A DNA stretch of 64,000 nucleotides, from the NCBI RefSeq assembly GCF_000429125.1, contig NZ_KE386849.1:220647-284646 (forward strand), given 5' to 3'. Of this stretch, positions 1 to 8,361 are shown piece after piece. The first letter of the stretch is position 1, and each line of letters starts with the position of its first letter. The position numbers and the translations under genes are program-made. The notes beneath the pieces are model-generated. The model had not been told where the DNA came from and searched no databases. It saw only the letters and a program-made list of their open reading frames with translations. Origin of the DNA: Aequorivita capsosiphonis DSM 23843. Its GTDB lineage: Bacteria > Bacteroidota > Bacteroidia > Flavobacteriales > Flavobacteriaceae.

Positions 1-188
1 TACCCTAACCCAGAACGTAAGACCCAAAGTGAAGAACCTAGCCCTGAAAAGGCGATATACCATAACCTAGGGCATAGCCCTAGGAATACGTGAAGAATTA
101 GTAACCACACCCAGACGAGAAGGAATACCCTAACCCAGAACGCAAGCCCCAAAGTGAAGACCCAGCCCTGAAAGGGCGATATACCCTA
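1..188. repeat. Two direct copies of a ~60-bp repeat
   Basis: Two near-identical units lie at about 1-60 and 126-184. Both run from TACCCTAACCCAGAACG to GGCGATATA with a handful of substitutions and one small indel. The second unit contains the hairpin GCCCT-GAA-AGGGC at 165-177; the first has a decayed version. The second unit is followed by the beginning of another ACCCTAA. The array starts at or before the window edge. It resembles REP-like intergenic palindromes common in Bacteroidota, but no transposase is visible nearby. Confidence 0.7.
66..84. repeat. Perfect 8-bp inverted repeat
   Basis: CCTAGGGC at 66-73 and GCCCTAGG at 77-84 are perfectly complementary around the loop ATA. The hairpin lies between the two direct repeat copies, downstream of the minus-strand lipoprotein gene that ends at 256. 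It has no T-run, so it is unlikely to be an intrinsic terminator. Confidence 0.6.
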
Positions 189-255
189 AAGCATGAAAGT
201 GAATTAATTCTGAGTAAGAGGTACACTTCAGCATAAAATCAAAAAGAATAAAAGC

Positions 256-1584
256 TTAATTCTGCAATTTATAAAATCGCGTAGGTCGGTATTTATTTGC
301 TATCTGCATTTCCTTTTTGAGTGTTCCTTGTCGATCTATAGAATAAACACCGTTAAAGTTGCCCGAAATAGCATTAGGAACTACCATAAAGAGTTTATCA
401 TCCACAATATTGAACACGTTCATCCTGGAAGCTGGATTGGAAGTAGGCATGTCCAATTTCGTATAATTCTCAGGAGAGCTTGTATCAAATTCGTAATAGG
501 AAAGTTTTAATCCATTTCTGGTTTCCACATCTTCGCTGGAGTCAAACAGATAGGGTTCTTCAGAGATATGCAAATAGAGTTTGTTGTTATAGGACATGAT
601 GGATTGTGCTATTCTTCCTTCGCCAAACATCGGTTCTATATCAATTTCCCAATTGGGATCGAAGTCTGTTTCGCCAGTTTTAATTCTAAAGACTTTTGAA
701 GGATTGTGATTATTAAACTGATTCCAACCCCAAGAACAAAAGTAGAGGTTTCCATCCTCATCTTTTGTAGTGGGATTGTTTTCCGACACGAAAAACCCTA
801 CCGTTTTAGCACCGTGATATTGAATGATTTTCTCGAAACTAAAACTTGGAATGTCGATTACTGCCAAATAAAAATTCTCCTCTTCCTCGGCGATCAAATT
901 AAAATTGGCACTCTCCAAAAACACCACACTCACGTAGAGCTTGTCATCTTTAAAATCCATTACCAAAGATCCTGTTCTAACCAAGTTATTTCCGTAGTCA
1001 TCCTCAAATTTAGCTTCAGGACGAAAAGTTTTTATATACGGCCTTAAATCCAATTCGTCCATTAACTGCATCGTTAAGGGATTGAAAGATTGGATGGTCT
1101 GTCCGCCACTGTCCTCATTATAATAAAAGCCAAGATTTTCATTTACTAATGCTAATTTTCGGGAAGGAAAAAGATTGTCTTTCCCAATATATATTTCGCT
1201 ATCAATAAACACTTGGTTTGAAGTGTTTAGGCTAAGCCGAAATAATCCGGGAGTAGAAGAATACCCTCTTTTATCCTTGGCCATGCTAAATATATAATTT
1301 TTAAAAGATTGATATCCAGAGGAAGTGGATGGATCTGAATTGACAAAGTTTTGATTATCCTGAATCAAATCATAGGATTTCTCACTATCTACTGCGCCAA
1401 GATTAAAACTAAAAAAACGAGTTATATCAGCAGTTGAAGCATCTTCTGTAGCTAATACATAATTAAACGTAGAATAATCGGTCTTAGGGTTTTTGTTCTG
1501 GTCGTCTAAGTTGTCAACTTCACAAGAAAACAAGCCTAGTAATAAGAAACAAAAAACGCCTTTATATAGTATTGAAAACTTCAT
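256..1584 (-). CDS. DUF4374-like surface lipoprotein, likely siderophore-binding
   Basis: A 442-residue lipoprotein. The N-terminus is a short hydrophobic signal ending in the lipobox LFSC (Cys21), followed by an acidic linker. The body consists of repeated short beta-strand blocks (for example LYFCSWGWNQF and LYLHISEEPYLF), as expected of a beta-propeller, and resembles the DUF4374 family. In Bacteroides the DUF4374 protein XusB binds ferric siderophores at the cell surface next to its TonB-dependent receptor. The gene starts 4 bases after the TonB-receptor gene upstream on the same strand, so the two almost certainly form one operon. The family assignment is by reading only. An iron-uptake role is inferred from this pairing. 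Confidence 0.6.
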   Translation of the reverse strand: MKFSILYKGVFCFLLLGLFSCEVDNLDDQNKNPKTDYSTFNYVLATEDASTADITRFFSFNLGAVDSEKSYDLIQDNQNFVNSDPSTSSGYQSFKNYIFSMAKDKRGYSSTPGLFRLSLNTSNQVFIDSEIYIGKDNLFPSRKLALVNENLGFYYNEDSGGQTIQSFNPLTMQLMDELDLRPYIKTFRPEAKFEDDYGNNLVRTGSLVMDFKDDKLYVSVVFLESANFNLIAEEEENFYLAVIDIPSFSFEKIIQYHGAKTVGFFVSENNPTTKDEDGNLYFCSWGWNQFNNHNPSKVFRIKTGETDFDPNWEIDIEPMFGEGRIAQSIMSYNNKLYLHISEEPYLFDSSEDVETRNGLKLSYYEFDTSSPENYTKLDMPTSNPASRMNVFNIVDDKLFMVVPNAISGNFNGVYSIDRQGTLKKEMQIANKYRPTRFYKLQN

Positions 1585-1588
1585 AAGA

Positions 1589-3979
1589 TTAGAAACTATA
1601 GGTTATTTTCATTCTAAAATGCCTGCCGGGACTTTGCATTTTAAATTCATTATAAATGTCCTCATTAAAGGCATTCTTCAGTTCTGCACTAAAGGCTACA
1701 CTCTGTTTGGAAAAATCCCGCACATAGATAAAACCAATATTATGGGTATGTTGGTTTGGAATAATCCGACTGGTATTTATTTTGGAAGTACCAAACAAGC
1801 CTAAAAAACCATCTGGTTCAAACTGTTTTTCAATATAATCCAGGTAATATTGATGTACATAGGAGTAATCCCAAAAGAATGATAAATCTGTGGAAAGCTT
1901 CAACAGTTCCATAAAGTTATAGGAAGCGCTAATATTTCCATAGTAAAACGGCATATTGGCAATTCTAGCATCCTCAAAATGTTGATTGTTTAAAGACTTA
2001 TCCTTGGAAGACTGTAGCCGGAAGTCGTTCCAAGTTAAATTCCCTGAAAGCCTTAAGTGTTCCACCGGTTCATAATTGGCTTGTAGTTCAACACCAAAAC
2101 CTTTTACATTGTCTAGATTAAGAAACGTCGCCTGATATTGATTTAGATCTTTTAAGCGAATTAGATTTTTAGTATCGCGATAGTAGGTGTTTATTTCAAA
2201 GCCGAAATGCGTTGCGGCGAAGGTGTATCCTAAATTTATGTTTTTACTTTCCTCTGGCGTCAGTTCATAATTGGCGATAATAAAATTGTTGTCACCAAAC
2301 AATTCCTGCTGCTCTGGAAGTCGGAAGGTATTTTCATAAGAAATCCGCACATAGCTTTTCTCGTTGATATTATACTTTAATGCCTGAGAGAAACTTAAAC
2401 CTGTATTTCTCACTTCTTTATCTACAATGTTTTCTTCCAAGGGATTGTCTGAAGCATTATATTGACCTGCGAAATTTCCTAAAAGATATTTGAATTGCGT
2501 ATTGGTTTCTAGCTTTTGATTAAAAAATTGGGCGTTTAAGGCAAAGTTGGTAATAAGCTTATCGTAAATAGTTCCGTTGTCATTTAAATCGCCCACATTC
2601 GATTTTCTGTTGTAATGACTAAATACGGTATTATTTTCTATTTGAAAATAATTGTTGATCAAATAATTAAGATTGGTTCGAGAGGTAAACTGCTGAAAGT
2701 TGTTTTGCAGATAGCCATTGTCCAGCAACAGGTTTCCCATCTCGGAGCCTGAATTGGTCGTGTGAGCCATTCCTTTCCAGTCATAATAAACATTTTTGCC
2801 CTTGTCGAATATTTCGAAATCAATTTGGCTGTAGACCAAAAATTGATTGAGGCTCAACTTGTTATCCAAAAAGTGATTTTTGTATTTAAGGGAAGGAATA
2901 AAATCGCCGTGTTCTTTGCGATATACTTCTCCAAAAGGTCTTGTTCGCGAAAATGGATCGTTTTGAATATCTTTCTTTAAGCCGTATGAATTCACTTTAA
3001 ATTCAATCGATTCGGCCCAAGATAATTCGCGAGCCTGCACAGAAAACTCCAATGAATGTTGATTAAACTTATTGTGAAACAAACGTTCGCGGATATAGGT
3101 TACCTGCCCTGTATTCTGATTTTTATACGGCAGATTATCTACTTTATAATTGTTTTTTGAATAATTATAAAAGCTATTGACACCAAAAAAAAGATGCTTA
3201 TTCAATTTTATGTTGGCATTGGCAGTGGCAATATGTGTATTATAAGATCCTGTTTCATAGGAAACCGTACCATTTGTTTTTTTACTGGTTTTGGGAACAA
3301 TATTGATGGCACTTCCCAAGGCATCTACGCCAATTTTTGTGGGTAACACACCTTTGTAAACCTCAACCCGGCTGATGGCATTGGTAGGAACTTTAGTGAG
3401 ACCGTAATTAGAGCCGAGATAATCAATTGGAATATCATCATATAGAAATTTGACTGCGTTTCCTGAAAAGCCACCTACAATGATATTACTTGGAGATCCA
3501 AGACCCCCAACATTTCGAATTTTAACTCCTGGACTTTTATCGACCAGATCTTCAACCGAATTTGCGCGTCTCGTATTTGCTTCCACCGGAATAATATCTG
3601 CTTTGATGGCACTATTTTTTAGTTTCTCGCTTAAGCTAAGTGTTCGTAGTTTCACTTCTTCCAAAGTATAATTCAGAGTTCCAATGTAGAGCGTAACTTG
3701 CTGCATCTCCCCTGCCTCAACCTCCACCGTTTCGACGGGAAACTGAAATCCGTCATAAACAGCATATACATTATAGGATCCAGGTGCTAGGTTCTGAAAT
3801 ATAAACGCTCCTTTTTTGTTGGTCAGGGCAACCGCACTGCTTTCTACCATATGTATTTCAATATTTTCCAGTTGGTCGTTAAGGGAGTTTACGATGTTCC
3901 CTTGAAGGCTTCCTGAATTTTGCGCAACGGCAAATAAAGAAAAAAACATAAAAATGAAGAATAGGAAATTCCGTAACAT
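1589..3979 (-). CDS. TonB-dependent outer-membrane receptor
   Basis: A 796-residue receptor. A signal peptide (residues 1-19, ending AVAQ) is followed by a carboxypeptidase-regulatory-like beta domain at about 23-100, a plug at about 120-230 (VEDLVDKSPGVKIRNVGG, then RVEVYKGVLPTKIG), and a long 22-strand-type barrel ending in aromatic FRMKITYSF. It lacks the SusC length and STN domain, so it is a siderophore- or metal-type receptor rather than a glycan one. The partner lipoprotein follows 4 bases downstream. The upstream gap holds a long imperfect stem-loop (4010-4075) that would lie in its leader. The substrate is unknown; a ferric siderophore is the best guess from the DUF4374-like partner. 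Confidence 0.85.
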   Translation of the reverse strand: MLRNFLFFIFMFFSLFAVAQNSGSLQGNIVNSLNDQLENIEIHMVESSAVALTNKKGAFIFQNLAPGSYNVYAVYDGFQFPVETVEVEAGEMQQVTLYIGTLNYTLEEVKLRTLSLSEKLKNSAIKADIIPVEANTRRANSVEDLVDKSPGVKIRNVGGLGSPSNIIVGGFSGNAVKFLYDDIPIDYLGSNYGLTKVPTNAISRVEVYKGVLPTKIGVDALGSAINIVPKTSKKTNGTVSYETGSYNTHIATANANIKLNKHLFFGVNSFYNYSKNNYKVDNLPYKNQNTGQVTYIRERLFHNKFNQHSLEFSVQARELSWAESIEFKVNSYGLKKDIQNDPFSRTRPFGEVYRKEHGDFIPSLKYKNHFLDNKLSLNQFLVYSQIDFEIFDKGKNVYYDWKGMAHTTNSGSEMGNLLLDNGYLQNNFQQFTSRTNLNYLINNYFQIENNTVFSHYNRKSNVGDLNDNGTIYDKLITNFALNAQFFNQKLETNTQFKYLLGNFAGQYNASDNPLEENIVDKEVRNTGLSFSQALKYNINEKSYVRISYENTFRLPEQQELFGDNNFIIANYELTPEESKNINLGYTFAATHFGFEINTYYRDTKNLIRLKDLNQYQATFLNLDNVKGFGVELQANYEPVEHLRLSGNLTWNDFRLQSSKDKSLNNQHFEDARIANMPFYYGNISASYNFMELLKLSTDLSFFWDYSYVHQYYLDYIEKQFEPDGFLGLFGTSKINTSRIIPNQHTHNIGFIYVRDFSKQSVAFSAELKNAFNEDIYNEFKMQSPGRHFRMKITYSF

Positions 3980-4009
3980 ACAGGTTGAGAGATTTACTCT
4001 AAATTATTT

Positions 4010-4075
4010 TGTCTGTCTAGCGCATCTTTATCCCCTAAAGTTAAAAGGATTAGTTCGTGATGCGCAGGACAGACA
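4010..4075. repeat. 17-bp imperfect inverted repeat with 32-nt loop
   Basis: TGTCTGTCTAGCGCATC at 4010-4026 pairs with GATGCGCAGGACAGACA at 4059-4075 at 15 of 17 positions. It lies between the end of the lipocalin-like gene (4122) and the start of the TonB receptor (3979), both on the minus strand, so transcripts of the receptor could carry it in their 5' leader. No T-run follows on either strand. It may be an RNA structure or a small palindromic repeat. Confidence 0.6.
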
Positions 4076-4076
4076 A

Positions 4077-4097
4077 TAAAAGCCAATTTTAAGGCTT
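4077..4097 (-). terminator. Possible terminator of lipocalin-like gene
   Basis: On the minus strand AAGCC-TTAAAATT-GGCTT is followed by TTTATTG, about 25 bases after the stop of the gene that ends at 4122. The stem is only 5 bp, so this is a weak call. Confidence 0.35.
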
Positions 4098-4121
4098 CTT
4101 ATTGGATATTATAATTTGAAA

Positions 4122-4652
4122 TTAATCAAAAAATCCACAATGATATGCTGAACCGTCAGGTTTAGTCAACACAGGTAACTTAGTTTTGTCAATATTCTCT
4201 TTCACCAAAGTAAATTTGGCTGCAGATCCATTCGACATATCGGCATTAAAAGTCATGGTTGTTTTTCCGTCAACTTTATTCACCGAAATTCCAGTGGGAT
4301 TAAGGCCAAAGTTATATGGCGGACTCATCGGGTTGGTTTGTACAATTTTAAAATCGTCGATAACTCCTTCCCAGGTCCAATATTCTCCATCAAAATTGAT
4401 AGGGGAATCAATTTCGCCCAAAATAAAAGAGAAGCTGGAATCCTCATGGAATTCATAGCCTGCAATAAGTTCGACTATACAGGCATCGCTAGCAGGTATT
4501 CCACCTTCTTGCATGTCTGTAAAATCCACATTTGTCAGTCGCCAGTCTCCTACAAGACTAACATTATCTTCTGTTACGTTATCATCATCACTGGAACAAG
4601 AGTAAAACACCAGTCCAAAAACAATCGCACTAAATAAAACTAATTTCTTCAT
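4122..4652 (-). CDS. Lipocalin-like lipoprotein
   Basis: A 176-residue lipoprotein: signal MKKLVLFSAIVFGLVFYSC with the lipobox Cys at 19, followed by a Ser/Asp-rich linker typical of flavobacterial outer-membrane lipoproteins. The mature part starts with LVGDWRLTNVDF, the usual opening of lipocalin-like domains in this phylum, and alternates strands with polar turns to the end (YEFHEDSSFSF, KFTLVKEN). Its ligand is unknown. It lies upstream of the receptor-lipoprotein pair on the same strand, but a 142-base gap with hairpins separates them. A possible TAAATTTG -7 element lies at 4678-4685. Confidence 0.6.
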   Translation of the reverse strand: MKKLVLFSAIVFGLVFYSCSSDDDNVTEDNVSLVGDWRLTNVDFTDMQEGGIPASDACIVELIAGYEFHEDSSFSFILGEIDSPINFDGEYWTWEGVIDDFKIVQTNPMSPPYNFGLNPTGISVNKVDGKTTMTFNADMSNGSAAKFTLVKENIDKTKLPVLTKPDGSAYHCGFFD

Positions 4653-4989
4653 TAAATTTGATTTTTAAATTTTGGTGCAAATTTAAGCCTTATTTAGAGT
4701 AAGTCTAAGTAAAATTGATAGTTTTTATAAAAAAAATTGAAAGGCACGCTGCGTTCCTGAAATAGAAAGAAAATGATCTAAATAAGGTACTGATACATTG
4801 ACAAATCGAATTGCAAGAAACAAAAACAAGTTCTCAAAAATTCAAAAAAGAACGTTGGTAAAGCGATTAATATGAAGTGATCGCGGACCAAAGTGATTTT
4901 CTTTCATCTTATAATTTTCCTAACTGTGGACGCTACGGTTTCTAAAAAAAATCCAGTCATTGGAGACTGGATTTTTAACGATGATTATT
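4653..4989. other. Intergenic region, 337 bp
   Basis: On the minus strand, TAAATTTG at 4678-4685 fits the Bacteroidota -7 consensus TAnnTTTG and could drive the lipocalin-like gene. The terminator of the FMN protein gene lies at 4951-4972. The middle is AT-rich and shows no convincing ORF on either strand. Confidence 0.5.
4944..4972 (-). terminator. Intrinsic terminator of the FMN protein gene
   Basis: ATCCAGTC (4951-4958) pairs perfectly with GACTGGAT (4965-4972) across a 6-base loop. On the minus strand the stem is followed by seven T residues (4944-4950 complement). It begins 18 bases after the stop codon of the gene ending at 4990. Confidence 0.85.
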
Positions 4990-6597
4990 TTAGAATTCTA
5001 CTTCTGGATGGATTCCCCAACGAGTTCTATCAGAAAAGGCAAAATCCAATCTATATTTCTCTGGAATCTCACCATTGACCATAGATCCTGGTTTTATGGA
5101 TGGGAAAAGTTCTTCATAGGTAATCATATCATTAAATGAAATACGACGATAAATATGAGAGCGCGTTAAATTTTTTGTTTCATCTAAACCAGAAGCTCCT
5201 AAAAGTTCTACGAAATTTTTAATTGTCTTTTCGTGATATTGAGCAACTCGAACTTTTTTATCCTCCGGAACCAAGCCATGTGTCAGTTTTGGATCCTGGG
5301 TCGTGATTCCTGTGGGGCATTTATTTGTATTACATAATAATGCTTGTATACATCCCAATGACAGCATCATGGCGCGAGCTTGATAACACGCGTCGGCTCC
5401 CAAAGCAATAGCACGTGCCACGTGAAAAGCAGAAGTAATTTTACCAGAAGCAATCAATTTAATATGCTGGCGTATTCCCATTCCTCTAAGAATATTATGA
5501 ACAAAGTCAAGACCGTCAATCAATGGGGCGCCCACATAGTTACTGAATTCTGGGGGTGCAGCTCCTGTTCCACCTTCGCCGCCATCTACTGCAATATAAT
5601 CAGGATAAATATCCAATTCTACCATTGCTTGACAAATAGCAATAAATTCACTTTTATAACCAATACACAGTTTAAAACCAACTGGTTTTCCTCCAGAAAG
5701 ATCTCTCAGTTTCTGAATAAACTTCACCATTCCCATCGGAGAGTCAAATGCAGAGTGATACGGTGGTGACATAACCTTAGTATGGGGTTGGATATGTCGG
5801 ATTTTAGCAATTTCCACAGAATTTTTCTCCGCTGGAAGAATTCCACCATGGCCTGGTTTGGCACCTTGAGAAACCTTGAGCTCGATCATTTTTACATGAG
5901 GATGTTTAGCTTTTTCGGCAAATAGCTCCGGGTTGAAGCTTCCTTCATCATCCCGACATCCAAAATATGCGGTTCCAATTTGCCAAATGATATCTCCACC
6001 GTGTTTTAGGTGATAATGACTCAAGCCTCCTTCTCCGGTATTGTGAGCAAAATTTCCAATTTTCGCACCTGCGTTTAAAGCCTCCACAGCGTTGGCGCTA
6101 AGGGAACCAAAACTCATTGCGGAAATGTTCAATATACTAGCAGAATAAGGTTGCTTACAATCCTTATTACCTATCATGACTCGAGGATCATGATCTAATG
6201 TATTAAAGGCCTTCGGTGCTATGGAATGGCAAATCCATTCGTACCCTTCGGCATAGACGTCTAGTTGTGTTCCAAATGGAATGGTATCACGAACCGCCTT
6301 TGCCCTTTGATAAACCGTGGAGCGATCCACTCTATTAAATGGGCGACCATCGATATCAGATTCAATAAAGTACTGATACATTTTTGGCCTTAGTTCTTCC
6401 AGCACATAACGCAGTCTACCCAATACGGGGTAATTCCTCATAATAGTATGCCGCGTTTGAAGGATATCATAATAACCCAAAGCAGTAATTATTAATACAA
6501 TTGCAAAAAGCACATACCAGTTTGCACTTAAAAAGAAGGCTAATGCAAAGCTTATCAACAGGGAAAGGGTTGATATAACATAAAATTGATTTCGCAT
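4990..6597 (-). CDS. Membrane-anchored glutamate-synthase-type FMN protein
   Basis: Most of this protein is the FMN-binding synthase domain of glutamate synthase large subunits. The glycine-rich GGEGGTGAAPPEF and the cysteine set C416-x5-C422-x4-C427 (CIQALLCNTNKC) match the flavin loop and the 3Fe-4S ligands of GltB. The glutaminase and GXGXG domains of GltB are absent. The N-terminus instead has two hydrophobic segments (about residues 5-45), so the protein is probably tethered to the inner membrane. The open frame extends upstream to a TTG at 6633, but the ATG at 6597 gives a 535-residue protein with a normal start and is preferred. The reaction is unknown; glutamate synthesis by itself is not shown. 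It stands alone and has its own terminator. Confidence 0.8.
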   Translation of the reverse strand: MRNQFYVISTLSLLISFALAFFLSANWYVLFAIVLIITALGYYDILQTRHTIMRNYPVLGRLRYVLEELRPKMYQYFIESDIDGRPFNRVDRSTVYQRAKAVRDTIPFGTQLDVYAEGYEWICHSIAPKAFNTLDHDPRVMIGNKDCKQPYSASILNISAMSFGSLSANAVEALNAGAKIGNFAHNTGEGGLSHYHLKHGGDIIWQIGTAYFGCRDDEGSFNPELFAEKAKHPHVKMIELKVSQGAKPGHGGILPAEKNSVEIAKIRHIQPHTKVMSPPYHSAFDSPMGMVKFIQKLRDLSGGKPVGFKLCIGYKSEFIAICQAMVELDIYPDYIAVDGGEGGTGAAPPEFSNYVGAPLIDGLDFVHNILRGMGIRQHIKLIASGKITSAFHVARAIALGADACYQARAMMLSLGCIQALLCNTNKCPTGITTQDPKLTHGLVPEDKKVRVAQYHEKTIKNFVELLGASGLDETKNLTRSHIYRRISFNDMITYEELFPSIKPGSMVNGEIPEKYRLDFAFSDRTRWGIHPEVEF

Positions 6598-6972
6598 AAT
6601 GAAAGTATTGTTGAATTGAAAGCTATATTTCAATAAATAAAAAGCTTTTAAAGTTTAAAGAATTGATAATCAGTATTTTGAAGAAAGTAATTAATATGCG
6701 CAAATTACAAATTATATCTCAATACAATTATAAAAAAGAGATTAAAGAAGGATTAAGGTTGATATTTAAAACCAGTCTAATTTTGTGATGCCAATATCAG
6801 CGTTTTAGATTCTTTAATCTCTTAACACTTATAACTTGTTTTAGTATCATTACAGATGGATTTAAAATCATATTAAGTCACTTTTTGGAGACTATCCTAA
6901 TTTAAATCATATTGAATACCGCAATTTTTTGAGGTTGGGCCCGATTAACGATTATTAGGCCTAATCAGTTTC
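6598..6972. other. Intergenic region, 375 bp
   Basis: AT-rich, with no convincing ORF. A 12-bp perfect palindrome ATTAGGCCTAAT sits at 6954-6965, just outside the stop of the MscS-type gene. It could be part of a transcript end but has no clear T-run. Nothing else was recognised. Confidence 0.4.
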
Positions 6973-7896
6973 CTAGCGCAAAGCTCCTTCCGGAAATTTA
7001 ACTTTATCTGGCGCATCGTTCAAAGCAGGGAGAGCAAGTCTAAGAATTCGGTTTCTACGCCCTGTGGTATCTTCTGGCTCCACAGGATATGAGATTACCG
7101 CTTCCATCCAGGCATATGTATTTATCCTAAAATAGACCGCAGGCACCCATAGCGTGGGTTCGTCTTTTGAGACTTTGGGATACTTTTCATTAAAATCTGT
7201 GAGTGCGGCTTCAAATAAACAGTGTTCCACAAATTTCAAATCGCTGGTATAGGCTATCTGAATCGCTGTTTCGTTCCATATAAATGGGATATCCGGTCCC
7301 GAGTAATTAATAATCTCTTCCCTTAAGATCAAGCTATTAGGAAATCGAATTATTCTACCACTTTTTCGGTCGTTGCCTAGATAGTCGCCACTACACTCCA
7401 AAATGGAAGTGTCCAGATAACTTATCTCGACCACATCGCCACGAAATCCTTTAATTTGAATTCGATCGCCTACCAAATAGGAGCGTCGAAAAACCAAATA
7501 GACCCAAGCAATGAATGATGAGATGGGAGCTTGCAAAGCGAAACCAACAATTAGGGAAAATAAACCAACACTTAGGGCTGCTCCGTAAAGACTCTTAAAT
7601 AAAAAGGAAACAACTACTATAAGACTGAAAACAATGGCAAGAAACCTGATAATTCGCAATAAATTATACCTATCACCTTCAAGACGGGTTTGACTATTTA
7701 CAACTCTCTCTATGACTTTACTTATCATAAAGATCAGAGAAATTAAAAATAAGCTTAGACTTAAATTTTTCAAAAAAGGAATATAATTTTCCCAACGATC
7801 AAAGACCTTCAAGTCTAACAAGTAATGAATAGCAATTAACGCCACCGCCGCTATTCCATAAACTACAATCCAATGTCTATCTTTCTGAAGCTTCAT
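6973..7896 (-). CDS. MscS-family mechanosensitive channel
   Basis: A 307-residue small-conductance mechanosensitive channel. There are three to four membrane segments (about 10-28, 42-62, 82-102 and the pore helix at 104-133). The pore-lining helix AALSVGLFSLIVGFALQAPI is rich in small residues. The beta domain that follows opens with FRRSYLVGDRIQIKGFRGDV and contains the usual IRFPNSLIL strand; an alpha/beta cytoplasmic end completes it. It releases solutes under hypo-osmotic stress in characterised relatives. It is monocistronic: 375 bp separate it from the gene downstream and 465 bp from the gene upstream. Confidence 0.85.
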   Translation of the reverse strand: MKLQKDRHWIVVYGIAAVALIAIHYLLDLKVFDRWENYIPFLKNLSLSLFLISLIFMISKVIERVVNSQTRLEGDRYNLLRIIRFLAIVFSLIVVVSFLFKSLYGAALSVGLFSLIVGFALQAPISSFIAWVYLVFRRSYLVGDRIQIKGFRGDVVEISYLDTSILECSGDYLGNDRKSGRIIRFPNSLILREEIINYSGPDIPFIWNETAIQIAYTSDLKFVEHCLFEAALTDFNEKYPKVSKDEPTLWVPAVYFRINTYAWMEAVISYPVEPEDTTGRRNRILRLALPALNDAPDKVKFPEGALR

Positions 7897-8361
7897 AGTA
7901 ATTCAATTTTTATTCTTTGAAAAAAATACATCTATTTAAGTTAATAGCGTCTTTTAAACTGAAAATATTTTGATTAAAATGCTAAGCGATTTAGTGCAAG
8001 TCGAAATTAACAAGTTTTCATTAAAAGAAATGTTGTGACACAATTTAAATAATTATTCACTTTAGATTTGCGTAAAACCGTTACAAGTTAAGATACAAGT
8101 GTAACAAGACATTAATAAAAGACCGAAAGTCTGTTAGCCTATTTGCTACTTTCCTAAATTATACCAAACTTTTCCGATGCAATAAATTTTTTCACATTAA
8201 AAAATCCATCACTATGTTCAGGTGTTCTTCGGTGTATTAAAAAAATTCTAAATTCTTACATCCATTCAAATAAGTTTTAAAACTGCTAAAGCTGAATACA
8301 AAAAAAGCTGCCCCATTTTTGGGGCAGCTCATTAATCTTCACTAGGTACTAAAGAATTTTA
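7897..8361. other. Intergenic region, 465 bp
   Basis: Between the MscS-type gene start and the 3' end of the GEVED protein gene. It holds a short palindrome TTGTG-A-CACAA at 8033-8043, 137-147 bases before the MscS start, and the terminator at 8301-8329. No ORF longer than about 60 codons looks real. The palindrome could be an operator, but nothing else supports that. Confidence 0.4.
8301..8329 (-). terminator. Strong intrinsic terminator of the GEVED protein gene
   Basis: AGCTGCCCC (8306-8314) and GGGGCAGCT (8321-8329) form a perfect 9-bp GC-rich stem with a 6-base loop. On the minus strand it is followed by a T-run (complement of 8301-8306). It begins 32 bases after the stop at 8362. Confidence 0.9.

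Noticed and set aside
5380-5769. Plus-strand frame of 129 codons within the FMN protein gene
   Set aside because: It is antisense to a well-conserved domain (GGEGGTGAAPPEF and CNTNKCPTG) and has an amino-acid composition typical of shadows.
6598-6633. TTG start for the FMN protein with 12 extra residues
   Set aside because: The ATG at 6597 leaves the first membrane helix complete. The additional residues are not hydrophobic in the expected way and TTG is a rare start.
8033-8043. TTGTGACACAA as a Crp/Fnr site
   Set aside because: The half-site spacing differs from the TGAY-N4-RTCA boxes, and it has no -7 element at the 23-base distance. It may be a chance palindrome.
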